The notes under the pieces were generated by a model, which made no database searches, was not told the origin of the DNA, and worked only from the letters and a program-made list of their open reading frames with translations. Made by a program: the position numbers and the translations under genes. A stretch of DNA of 13,673 bases from Alistipes sp. UBA928 (GTDB lineage Bacteria > Bacteroidota > Bacteroidia > Bacteroidales > Rikenellaceae): assembly GCA_002293665.1 (NCBI GenBank), contig DBDQ01000004.1:2780-16452 (forward strand), read 5' to 3'. This document shows, in pieces, positions 1-5,951 of this stretch (position 1 is the first letter of the stretch; every line of letters begins with the position of its first letter).

Positions 1-540
<540 letters not shown>

Positions 541-578
541 TTATTTTAGTTGTGAAATTCGCTCGAATCAGTGCGCCG

Positions 579-610
579 CAAAGTTACACAACTTCCGCGA
601 GGTGTGCAAA
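579..610 (-). promoter_or_regulatory. Bacteroidota promoter for gap
   Basis: Read on the minus strand, this region has a -33 TTTG (607-610), a 20-base spacer and a -7 box TAACTTTG (579-586). That matches the sigma-ABfr consensus TTTG/TAnnTTTG. It would start transcription some 40 bases before the gap ATG at 531. The match is direct; promoter activity is inferred. Confidence 0.75.
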
Positions 611-612
611 TG

Positions 613-634
613 TTTATTAAAAAATTTTAATAAA
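613..634. terminator. AT-only palindrome between the XRE gene and gap
   Basis: TTTATTAAAA (613-622) and TTTTAATAAA (625-634) are perfect inverted 10-base arms with a 2-base centre. The palindrome sits just past the end of the regulator gene and directly upstream of the gap -33 box. It could be a weak terminator for the regulator, or an AT-rich upstream element for the gap promoter. The all-AT stem makes a strong intrinsic terminator unlikely. Confidence 0.35.
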
Positions 635-657
635 ACAAACCTACGGCACATCGCAGC

Positions 658-999
658 CTACATCGCGGCAATCCGCCGTATTTTAGCCAAACGCTCGAGC
701 AGTGTTTTATTCTTCCGTGCGACCTGCATGTTGTAGCGGGCCTGGATGTTGTTGAGTGTTACCGCGTCGATATTCAATACGCTCTCGAAGATCAGGGCCA
801 TCTCGGCGCTGACCGGGCGCTTGGCGTTGAGTATCTCGTTGAGTTGAGAGTATGATACACCCATCTCCCGAGCCAGGTCGCGCTGTTTAATTCCCAGATA
901 TTCCACCTCGTCCTTTACAATCTCGCCCGGGTGTACCGGATAGAACGGGTCGATGTTGTTCGCTATCATTGAGGGGTCTACTCCCTTTATCCTTATCAT
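658..999 (-). CDS. HigA-family XRE helix-turn-helix regulator (orphan antitoxin-like)
   Basis: This 113-residue cytoplasmic DNA-binding protein resembles HigA/VapI-type antitoxins. It has the family motif PVHPGEIV at residues 21-28, then a helix-turn-helix at about 36-60 with core GIKQRDLAREMGVS. A downstream stretch, SQLNEILNAKRPVSAEM, is also typical of the group. The C-terminus is basic (ARKNKTLLERLAKIRR). HigA proteins normally repress their own operon and neutralise a HigB RNase encoded just upstream. Here no HigB-like reading frame lies in the 134 bases between this gene and the neighbouring 14-base repeat, nor downstream, where gap follows. The protein is therefore an orphan, perhaps an autoregulator or a solitary antitoxin. 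ATG at 999 is used; an internal ATG at residue 11 is also possible. Family assignment is good, biological role unknown. Confidence 0.88.
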   Translation of the reverse strand: MIRIKGVDPSMIANNIDPFYPVHPGEIVKDEVEYLGIKQRDLAREMGVSYSQLNEILNAKRPVSAEMALIFESVLNIDAVTLNNIQARYNMQVARKNKTLLERLAKIRRIAAM

Positions 1000-1090
1000 A
1001 ACTTTTGGTTCGACAACTCTATAATGTTACACAGAACAATATGTGCATCTTCTACAATACCAAACAGTATGTTGGTTGGGGTTGACGATG

Positions 1091-1122
1091 CAAAGTTAGG
1101 AATAAACCCGATTAAATTCACA
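1091..1122 (-). promoter_or_regulatory. Candidate promoter for the XRE regulator
   Basis: On the minus strand a perfect -7 box TAACTTTG lies at 1091-1098, with a 20-base spacer and an imperfect -33 TGTG at 1119-1122. The same -7 octamer is used upstream of gap. It would give a leader of roughly 85 bases before the ATG at 999, long enough to hold an operator for autoregulation. Confidence 0.5.
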
Positions 1123-1158
1123 GATTTGCGAATTCATTTCGTTGCGCCCGGAGATTTC

Positions 1159-1172
1159 GTCCGCTTAGCCAT
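1159..1172. repeat. 14-base direct repeat, copy A (distal to mlaF)
   Basis: GTCCGCTTAGCCAT occurs here and again at 3006-3019 in the same orientation. Read on the minus strand, both copies encode AMAKRTK in an open frame; in copy B these are the last codons of mlaF. Similarity extends patchily outside the 14 bases. Copy A could be a leftover mlaF 3' end or one end of an insertion. A chance match of this length somewhere in the window is possible. Confidence 0.5.
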
Positions 1173-1241
1173 AGCCAAGACGCATGTTTTCCGGTAATTG
1201 TCAATTAATTTTGTATCGTTCGAGATTTTCATGCTGAAAAA

Positions 1242-1272
1242 TTTGGAAATTTGTGTGTGATATTTATATTTG
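1242..1272 (+). promoter_or_regulatory. Consensus Bacteroidota promoter for the NVEALA peptide
   Basis: TTTG (1242-1245), a 19-base spacer and TATATTTG (1265-1272) match the sigma-ABfr consensus TTTG-N19-TAnnTTTG exactly. Transcription would start near 1279, leaving an AT-rich leader of about 70 bases before the ATG at 1348. This is the best promoter match in the window and suggests strong, constitutive-type expression of the peptide gene. Confidence 0.8.
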
Positions 1273-1347
1273 TCCCTGTGTTTTTCTGCAGAAAAATGCA
1301 AAGTGTAAATTAATTTATTAACCAACAATTAACCCACTTTACAACCA

Positions 1348-1593
1348 ATGAAAAAAAATATTCTAACAGCGATAGCAGGGGTAGTTCTCTGCGTTGCGGG
1401 TTTTACTACCTACAAAGCTTTCGAAAACGGAAACACATTGTCATCAAATGAGTTAATGGTAAAAAACCTTGAAGCATTGACTCAATATGAAGGGTCTGGC
1501 GGCGGTTTCTCTTGTTCTACCTATCCCATGCCTTTAATTTGTGCAGGAACACAAGATTTTATTGTAGGTACAGGATATCGTTCTTATTTATAA
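1348..1593 (+). CDS. NVEALA-family small secreted peptide
   Basis: This is an 81-residue protein of the NVEALA family, small exported peptides found in gut Bacteroidota and of no established function. Residues 1-26 form a signal-peptide-like segment: MKKN, then a hydrophobic run ending near TTYKAF. The family hallmark appears as NLEALT at residues 40-45, a variant of NVEALA. It is followed by a glycine-rich GSGGG turn (49-53). A short mature part carries two cysteines, Cys56 and Cys65, which could form a disulfide outside the cytoplasm. The segment before the glycines, LSSNEL, also resembles a double-glycine leader. A consensus promoter lies upstream, and a strong hairpin follows the stop codon before the partner lipoprotein gene. 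Its AT-rich composition contrasts with the GC-rich flanking operon. The family call rests on the motif plus gene context; the function is unknown. Confidence 0.82.
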   Translation: MKKNILTAIAGVVLCVAGFTTYKAFENGNTLSSNELMVKNLEALTQYEGSGGGFSCSTYPMPLICAGTQDFIVGTGYRSYL

Positions 1594-1611
1594 TCTTCAT
1601 AATAAATATCT

Positions 1612-1648
1612 CGCAACCTCGTAGGAGGATTTCTTCTGCGAGGTTGCG
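1612..1648 (+). terminator. Intercistronic hairpin (terminator or attenuator)
   Basis: A 16-base-pair stem (1612-1627 with 1633-1648) includes two G-T wobbles and closes a 5-base loop GATTT. The outer ten pairs, CGCAACCTCG with CGAGGTTGCG, are perfect. Only a short T run (1649-1651) follows, so termination may be partial. It lies between the peptide stop at 1593 and the lipoprotein start at 1670, so it could cap an abundant peptide transcript while letting some reading continue. Confidence 0.75.
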
Positions 1649-1669
1649 TTTAATCCATGCAATATTTAT

Positions 1670-2968
1670 ATGGCGTATAAGTTATTAGCGTCTCTATGTG
1701 TGTGTATGTGTGTGGCCTCTGGTTGCTTGAATCAAAAAAGGCCAGAAGCGATTCATGTGCTTCGACATCGCCCCATTGACATGGGTGATAAATATCTCGG
1801 GTATGGCGGGTTTATTACGTATTGTCGAGGCGATATAGTGGGAATTGAGATGAACCCGGCATTACCACCTTTTTTTTGTTTGAAGCCTGACGAACAGTCA
1901 TTTTATTTCTTTGGGAGTAACGGACGCGGTCCTGGAGAATTTTTGATGCCATACTCAATTCAGTTTACAGACCAATTCGTTGGCGTTTTCGATGCCCAGA
2001 CAAAGACTTATTCAGAATTTGCCGTTCCGAATGAAGAAGAAATGCCGAGAACAGAAAAGGAGATTAGATTTCAGGCTATGTCATCTCGAATAATTAAAAC
2101 GTCTTTTGGTCAATATATCTCCCTATCTCTTAATGAACATATGTTTGAGTTGATGGATTCTGCCGGCTCCACAATCAATACTTTTTTTGAATATCCTTAT
2201 CAAAACGGCAACGAGCGTAAAGTCAGATTCAGGGCTTACGCATATCAGGGCACCCTTGCCACTAATCCGTCAAAAACCAAATTTGTTTACTCTTCTTTCC
2301 GTGGCGAAATATTACATTTCTACGCCATAGAAGAAAACAACATTGAGGTTATTGCCAAAATTGAAAAAGAATATCCGCTCTATAAAGATCAGAGCAATGA
2401 AAATTCCAAGGGGGTGAGTTATGATGCGAACGGGAAAAATGGATATATAGCAACATATGCTACCGATAACTTTGTATATGCCATATACAGTGGCCAAACT
2501 GTATATGAGCAAACGGAAAAACGAAGTGTCAATTTCGAAGGAGACATTCTACGAATTTTCGACTGGGGCGGCATTCTTGTAGAAGAGTATGAGTTAGATG
2601 TGCCATGCAGTTATTTGTGTGTTTCCGACGATGATACTCAAATGTGGGCTGTGGTAACCAATCATGAAGGAGAAATAGTATTGGCTTCGTTTGATCTTAC
2701 CGTAAGCGAGATGCCTGACGAAAAGGAACGGGAAGAAGAGACAACACAAAATGCTTCTCGCTCTCAGGAAAATAATCTTGGAGGTAGCATATATGGTTTG
2801 GATGTTCGAACTAAGGATAACCGACATAACGAGGAAACTCAGAGGGTACTTGATTCTATGCGGAGCTTGCCTGGGCATGTCCCTTTAGACCTCAGTTCAA
2901 ATGGTCGCTATGATGTTCGAATTGATACTGTCGGCAATAATATAATGACAATAGTCATTTTGAAATAA
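1670..2968 (+). CDS. TolB-like six-bladed beta-propeller lipoprotein (BF3164-like)
   Basis: This 432-residue lipoprotein is predicted to sit in the envelope. It has a lipoprotein signal peptide with hydrophobic core LLASLCVCMCV and lipobox VASGC, giving lipidated Cys19. The residues after the cysteine (LNQKRPE) are not the acidic run of the surface-export signal, so a periplasm-facing location is more likely than a surface one. The body resembles the TolB-like six-bladed propeller family: the hallmark GRGPGEF at 85-91, and a late blade around residues 291-310 (GDILRIFDWGG). Residues from about 345 to the end form a charged tail (EKEREEE at 351-357) that looks like an addition to the propeller. 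This family often sits next to NVEALA peptides, as here, so the two may act together, but ligand and role are unknown. The gene converges on mlaF with a 21-base gap. Confidence 0.82.
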   Translation: MAYKLLASLCVCMCVASGCLNQKRPEAIHVLRHRPIDMGDKYLGYGGFITYCRGDIVGIEMNPALPPFFCLKPDEQSFYFFGSNGRGPGEFLMPYSIQFTDQFVGVFDAQTKTYSEFAVPNEEEMPRTEKEIRFQAMSSRIIKTSFGQYISLSLNEHMFELMDSAGSTINTFFEYPYQNGNERKVRFRAYAYQGTLATNPSKTKFVYSSFRGEILHFYAIEENNIEVIAKIEKEYPLYKDQSNENSKGVSYDANGKNGYIATYATDNFVYAIYSGQTVYEQTEKRSVNFEGDILRIFDWGGILVEEYELDVPCSYLCVSDDDTQMWAVVTNHEGEIVLASFDLTVSEMPDEKEREEETTQNASRSQENNLGGSIYGLDVRTKDNRHNEETQRVLDSMRSLPGHVPLDLSSNGRYDVRIDTVGNNIMTIVILK

Positions 2969-2989
2969 GTTAAATATAATCGGTGTTTA

Positions 2990-3742
2990 TTACCTCCCCA
3001 CCTTAGTCCGCTTAGCCATCGCCGAAGCAAACACAAAATCATTAAGCTCCGCATTATCCGAATGCATGATCTCGGCCGAAGTCCCCTCCCACCATTTATG
3101 CCCCTCATGCAGAAACACCACCTTCTCCCCGATCTCCAGCACCGAGTTCATATCATGGGTATTGATGATCGTGGTAATGCCATATTCGACTGTGATCTCA
3201 TGGATCAACTGATCTATCACCCCCGAAGTTATCGGGTCGAGCCCCGAGTTGGGCTCATCGCAGAACAGATACTTGGGGTTCATCACTATGGCGCGCGCTA
3301 TGGCGACCCGCTTTATCATCCCCCCCGAAAGCTCCGAAGGATATAGACGGTTCACATCGCCTAGAGCCACTCTCCGCAGACAAAAATCGACCCGCTCGCG
3401 TTTCGCCTCCTCACTCTGGTCGGTGAACAGATCCAAAGGCAGCCTCACATTCTCCTCGACGGTCGACGAGTCGAGCAGCGCCCCCCCCTGAAATATCATC
3501 CCCATCTCCTGCCGAATAGCCTTTATCTGACGGAAATCGAGGCGCGAAAAACAGGTCGTGCCATACCATATATCGCCCCCGTCCAGCGGCACCAATCCCA
3601 CGAGGCACTTCATAAGCACCGTCTTACCCGACCCGCTGCGGCCGATAATTAGGTTGGTCTTGCCCTGGTCGAACTCCACCGAGATGTCGTCCAACACCGT
3701 CCGCCCCTCGAAACGTTTAATTATATGCTCTCCGCGTATCAT
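2990..3742 (-). CDS. mlaF: ABC transporter ATP-binding protein, MlaF type
   Basis: This is the ATPase of an Mla-type ABC transporter that moves phospholipid between the membranes; it acts at the cytoplasmic face with the MlaE permease. The 250 residues contain Walker A GRSGSGKT (34-41), the Q-loop glutamine at 85 (IFQGG), signature LSGGM (138-142), Walker B YLFCDEP (158-164) and switch histidine His196. The stretch PNSGLDP after Walker B is typical of Mla/Ttg2 ATPases. The reading frame stays open far upstream to 4042, but that part is a shadow of mlaE. The real ATG at 3742 overlaps the mlaE stop by four bases (ATGA). The last codons contain copy B of a 14-base repeat. No mlaD, mlaB or mlaC follows, because an AT-rich island begins right after the stop. 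Confidence 0.95.
   Translation of the reverse strand: MIRGEHIIKRFEGRTVLDDISVEFDQGKTNLIIGRSGSGKTVLMKCLVGLVPLDGGDIWYGTTCFSRLDFRQIKAIRQEMGMIFQGGALLDSSTVEENVRLPLDLFTDQSEEAKRERVDFCLRRVALGDVNRLYPSELSGGMIKRVAIARAIVMNPKYLFCDEPNSGLDPITSGVIDQLIHEITVEYGITTIINTHDMNSVLEIGEKVVFLHEGHKWWEGTSAEIMHSDNAELNDFVFASAMAKRTKVGR
3006..3019. repeat. 14-base direct repeat, copy B (in the mlaF 3' end)
   Basis: GTCCGCTTAGCCAT here encodes the AMAKRTK stretch near the C-terminus of MlaF and is identical to 1159-1172. The two copies bracket the AT-rich island carrying the peptide and lipoprotein genes. This arrangement resembles insertion at the 3' end of a gene, although no integrase gene is present. Confidence 0.5.
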
Positions 3743-4485
3743 ATCAACAACCACTGGGTTAGGATCAGATTGAAGATAAGTATGGTGATCGAGCTCGCCA
3801 CCACGGCCTGTGTCGACGACCGCGCCACCTCGAGCGAGTTTCCCCGGGCGTAGTAGCCGAAGAACGACGACACGGAGGTAATGATGAAAGCGAACACGGC
3901 TGTTTTTATCAGCGCATACACTATCGACCACGGCTTGAAATCGAGATGCAGCCCTGTGATGAAGTCGCCGGGCAGGATCGTCCCCGTGAATACGCAAATC
4001 AGATAGCCACCGACGGTTCCGACCAGTATGCTCAGTATACACAGAAACGGAAAGAACACCACGGCAGCGGCGATCTTCGGAAGTATCAGATAGCTCGCCG
4101 AGTTGACCCCCATCAACTCCAGGGCGTCGATCTGCTCGGTTATGCGCATTGTGCCTATCTCCGAGGCGATGCTCGACCCCACCTTTCCGGCGAGTATAAG
4201 CGCCACCACGGTCGAGGAGAACTCAAGGATCATCGTCTCCCTCGTGGCATAACCTATGAGCGACCGCGGAATAAATCCCGCCTCGAGGTTGATCGACATC
4301 TGGAGCGCCACCACGGCCCCCATGAACAGCGATATGATGGCGGTTATGATAATCGATCCCAACCCTATGGCATCCATCTCGGCCATCGTTCGCCGGTAGT
4401 AGATACGCCTCTTCTCCGGACGGGAAAAGACCTTTCCCATCAGGATGAAGTAGTTGCCAATGTCGGAGAGGAATCTGCGGATCAT
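3739..4485 (-). CDS. mlaE: ABC transporter permease, MlaE type
   Basis: This inner-membrane permease subunit of the Mla-type lipid transporter pairs with the ATPase encoded immediately downstream. At 248 residues it matches family length. It shows an amphipathic N-terminal segment, about five membrane segments (roughly 43-65, 86-105, 134-168, 187-210 and 224-248) and the conserved cytoplasmic motif EIGTMRITEQIDALELMG at 109-126, the family's coupling region. The four-base ATGA overlap with mlaF implies coupled translation and a fixed subunit ratio. The start at 4485 lies 15 bases after the DUF4834 stop, so the gene belongs to the same minus-strand transcript. The identification is firm; the lipid substrate is inferred from the family. 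Confidence 0.95.
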   Translation of the reverse strand: MIRRFLSDIGNYFILMGKVFSRPEKRRIYYRRTMAEMDAIGLGSIIITAIISLFMGAVVALQMSINLEAGFIPRSLIGYATRETMILEFSSTVVALILAGKVGSSIASEIGTMRITEQIDALELMGVNSASYLILPKIAAAVVFFPFLCILSILVGTVGGYLICVFTGTILPGDFITGLHLDFKPWSIVYALIKTAVFAFIITSVSSFFGYYARGNSLEVARSSTQAVVASSITILIFNLILTQWLLI

Positions 4486-4500
4486 TTTACAGGTGGCTTC

Positions 4501-4767
4501 TTAGTCTCTTTCAACGGTTATCTCTTCGAACTCGACATATTCGCCGACTCCTCGGTTCACTTTTTTCTCCGCGTGCGATCGTGTGGCCTCTACCGTCACA
4601 TCCCCTTCACGTCGGCCGCGTGTCCGGGCCTGACGCTGAGCCTCTTTCGTAGCGCGTTGATACGCCTCGGTCTGCTTACGCAGAAAACGGCTGAAGGTGG
4701 CGCGAATTATCAGCCCCACGAACCATACCACAGCCAAAAGAATAACCAAAAACTTCAAAAAGCCCAT
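4501..4767 (-). CDS. DUF4834 family small membrane protein
   Basis: This 88-residue protein of unknown function resembles the Bacteroidota-specific DUF4834 family. A single membrane segment occupies residues 4-21 (LKFLVILLAVVWFVGLII). It is followed by a basic, Arg/Gln-rich cytoplasmic stretch (about 26-55) and an acidic end (EYVEFEEITVERD, 76-88). The family usually has this hydrophobic N-terminus, a basic middle and a closing aromatic-acidic motif. It is encoded 15 bases upstream of mlaE and 35 bases after the BT_3928-type gene, so it is almost certainly co-transcribed with them. The context suggests a membrane-associated accessory role, but nothing in the sequence shows what it is. Confidence 0.82.
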   Translation of the reverse strand: MGFLKFLVILLAVVWFVGLIIRATFSRFLRKQTEAYQRATKEAQRQARTRGRREGDVTVEATRSHAEKKVNRGVGEYVEFEEITVERD

Positions 4768-4772
4768 ATCAA

Positions 4773-4800
4773 ATTTTCAATTTCCCATTTTCAATTCTCC
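4773..4800. repeat. Tandem 14-base AT-rich repeat (two units)
   Basis: ATTTTCAATTTCCC (4773-4786) and ATTTTCAATTCTCC (4787-4800) differ at two positions. They fill most of the 35-base gap between the BT_3928-type gene and the DUF4834 gene, reaching its stop codon. Read on the minus strand they look like GAATTGAAAAT repeats that I recall seeing between genes in other Bacteroidota; that recollection is unverified. Confidence 0.6.
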
Positions 4801-4802
4801 AT

Positions 4803-5900
4803 TCACTCAATATCCCTGCAATTTCTTTTGTCGACGATCACCCCGTCCTCCAACACCACCATCCCCACCGAGGCGCGCAGCATCGTTATCATCGTCGTCG
4901 CGTCGACATTGCATACCCTCACCGGGGGTGCCTCGCCGAAGATCATCGTCTGCTGCTCTCCGCCGAGAGGCGTCGCTGTCAGTAAAACGACTTTTGCCTC
5001 CTCTTCGTCTGCCCGGCGCGCGATTTTTTCGAACTTCGCGGCGTAGCGCGGCTTTATCAGATCGAGCTTCACCGCGCACAGCATGTACACCCGGCCCGGA
5101 AAGTCGACTATCTCGTCCGTCACATCGCCCGCAGGATCGAACGCCGCAAACTCCCGCAGCGCCATTCCGGGCTCGAACTCGCCGTTCTCGACCAGTTCCA
5201 CGAACTCCCACCGCGTGGTGTCCCACCAGGTCGTGTCGGCCACCGAGAACTCGTGCAGCGAACCGTCGTCTAACCGCCGGTAAATCATCCTTGCATCCTC
5301 CGTGCCATTCTCATCCCCGCCTCGTATCGCCTCCCGCAGGTTCACCCCCTTTTTATAGGGCAAAAAGTCTATCAACGGCAGATGGCGGTAACAATACGTG
5401 CCCAACCCTCCAGCCAGTCCCGCAAAAAGCAGGGTGCACACCCACTCCCTTGCCGTAACCGGTAAAAAAGTCAGCTTCCTGCGTGCATCCAGCCACACCA
5501 CGAGCGCCAACCCCCACAGCACCACATTCTTCCAGAACGACGCCCAGGGCGAAAGTTTCAGTGCGTCGCCGAAACACCCGCAATCCTCCACGGGCAAAAT
5601 CGTGGCCGAAAGGAATGTCACGACCAGAAAGAACGTCATGACGAGCATCGCAAAGATCGAGATCAACCGCGTCTTGATCCTGAATGTCAACATGAGCCCC
5701 ATCATCAGCTCCGCCGCGCAAAACCAGATTGCAAACCCGAACCGGTAGTTGTTCAGCCCCCCGAATCCGTAGACGTTGAGATACTCCGTGATCTTGAGCG
5801 CCGTCCCCCACGGATCGACTGTCTTCACAAACCCCGAAAAGATAAAGGTCAACCCCAACACCACGCGACACACGTCCGCTATCGTTACTCTTTTCTTCAT
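4803..5900 (-). CDS. BT_3928-type DoxX/MauE-like membrane protein
   Basis: This 365-residue inner-membrane protein has an N-terminal DoxX/MauE-like four-helix domain (about 1-140). That domain carries the conserved opening GLTFIFSGFVKTVDPWG (16-32) and the cysteine motif DCGCFGD at 106-112 followed by LSPW. In MauE-like proteins such a CxC motif is linked to thiol-disulfide chemistry in the periplasm; whether it is redox-active here is inference. A fifth membrane segment lies at about 153-171. It is followed by a soluble C-terminal half opening with YRHLPLIDFLPYKKG (171-185), a feature of the Bacteroidota BT_3928 family. The soluble half is likely periplasmic. The gene lies 51 bases after tmk, a gap that contains a large inverted repeat, and 35 bases before DUF4834. 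Family assignment is good, exact role unknown. Confidence 0.85.
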   Translation of the reverse strand: MKKRVTIADVCRVVLGLTFIFSGFVKTVDPWGTALKITEYLNVYGFGGLNNYRFGFAIWFCAAELMMGLMLTFRIKTRLISIFAMLVMTFFLVVTFLSATILPVEDCGCFGDALKLSPWASFWKNVVLWGLALVVWLDARRKLTFLPVTAREWVCTLLFAGLAGGLGTYCYRHLPLIDFLPYKKGVNLREAIRGGDENGTEDARMIYRRLDDGSLHEFSVADTTWWDTTRWEFVELVENGEFEPGMALREFAAFDPAGDVTDEIVDFPGRVYMLCAVKLDLIKPRYAAKFEKIARRADEEEAKVVLLTATPLGGEQQTMIFGEAPPVRVCNVDATTMITMLRASVGMVVLEDGVIVDKRNCRDIE

Positions 5901-5918
5901 AGCATTCTATTCTTCATA

Positions 5919-5950
5919 TGTTGGCGCAAGTTTATCAACTTGTGCCAACA
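5919..5950. repeat. Inverted repeat between tmk and the BT_3928-type gene
   Basis: TGTTGGCGCAAGTT (5919-5932) pairs with AACTTGTGCCAACA (5937-5950) over 14 bases with one imperfect position (G-U in plus-strand RNA, A-C in minus-strand RNA), closing a 4-base loop. It occupies the gap between the tmk stop and the next start. No T run follows on either strand, so a processing or pause hairpin, or a protein-binding palindrome, fits better than an intrinsic terminator. Confidence 0.7.
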
Positions 5951-5951
5951 C

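Larger units (their letters stand above)
1000..1347. other. 348-base intergenic region with back-to-back promoters
   Basis: This gap separates the minus-strand regulator from the plus-strand NVEALA peptide gene. It holds a candidate promoter for the regulator (1091-1122), one copy of a 14-base direct repeat shared with the mlaF 3' end (1159-1172), and a consensus promoter for the peptide (1242-1272). The stretch from about 1190 on becomes strongly AT-rich, matching the island that follows. A 64-residue minus-strand reading frame (1134-1328) lies across the peptide promoter and is not considered a gene. I see no tRNA or other RNA gene here. Confidence 0.6.

Noticed and set aside
1134..1328. 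64-residue minus-strand reading frame upstream of the regulator
   Set aside because: It lies across the peptide promoter, has a composition unlike a folded protein and no family resemblance. Only its AMAKRTK end, shared with MlaF, is of interest, as a possible fossil.
2944..2959. Small inverted repeat AATGAC/GTCATT near the lipoprotein end, as a terminator for mlaF or the lipoprotein gene
   Set aside because: The stem has only six base pairs, lies inside the coding sequence and lacks a proper T run on either strand.
3743..4042. Upstream extension of the MlaF frame
   Set aside because: It overlaps mlaE in another frame and has no ABC features. The ATGA junction at 3739-3742 gives the natural start.
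3946..5046. Long plus-strand frame opposite mlaE, DUF4834 and the BT_3928-type gene
   Set aside because: It is low-complexity, His/Arg-rich text with no motifs, lying opposite three recognised genes; such long shadows are common in GC-rich DNA.
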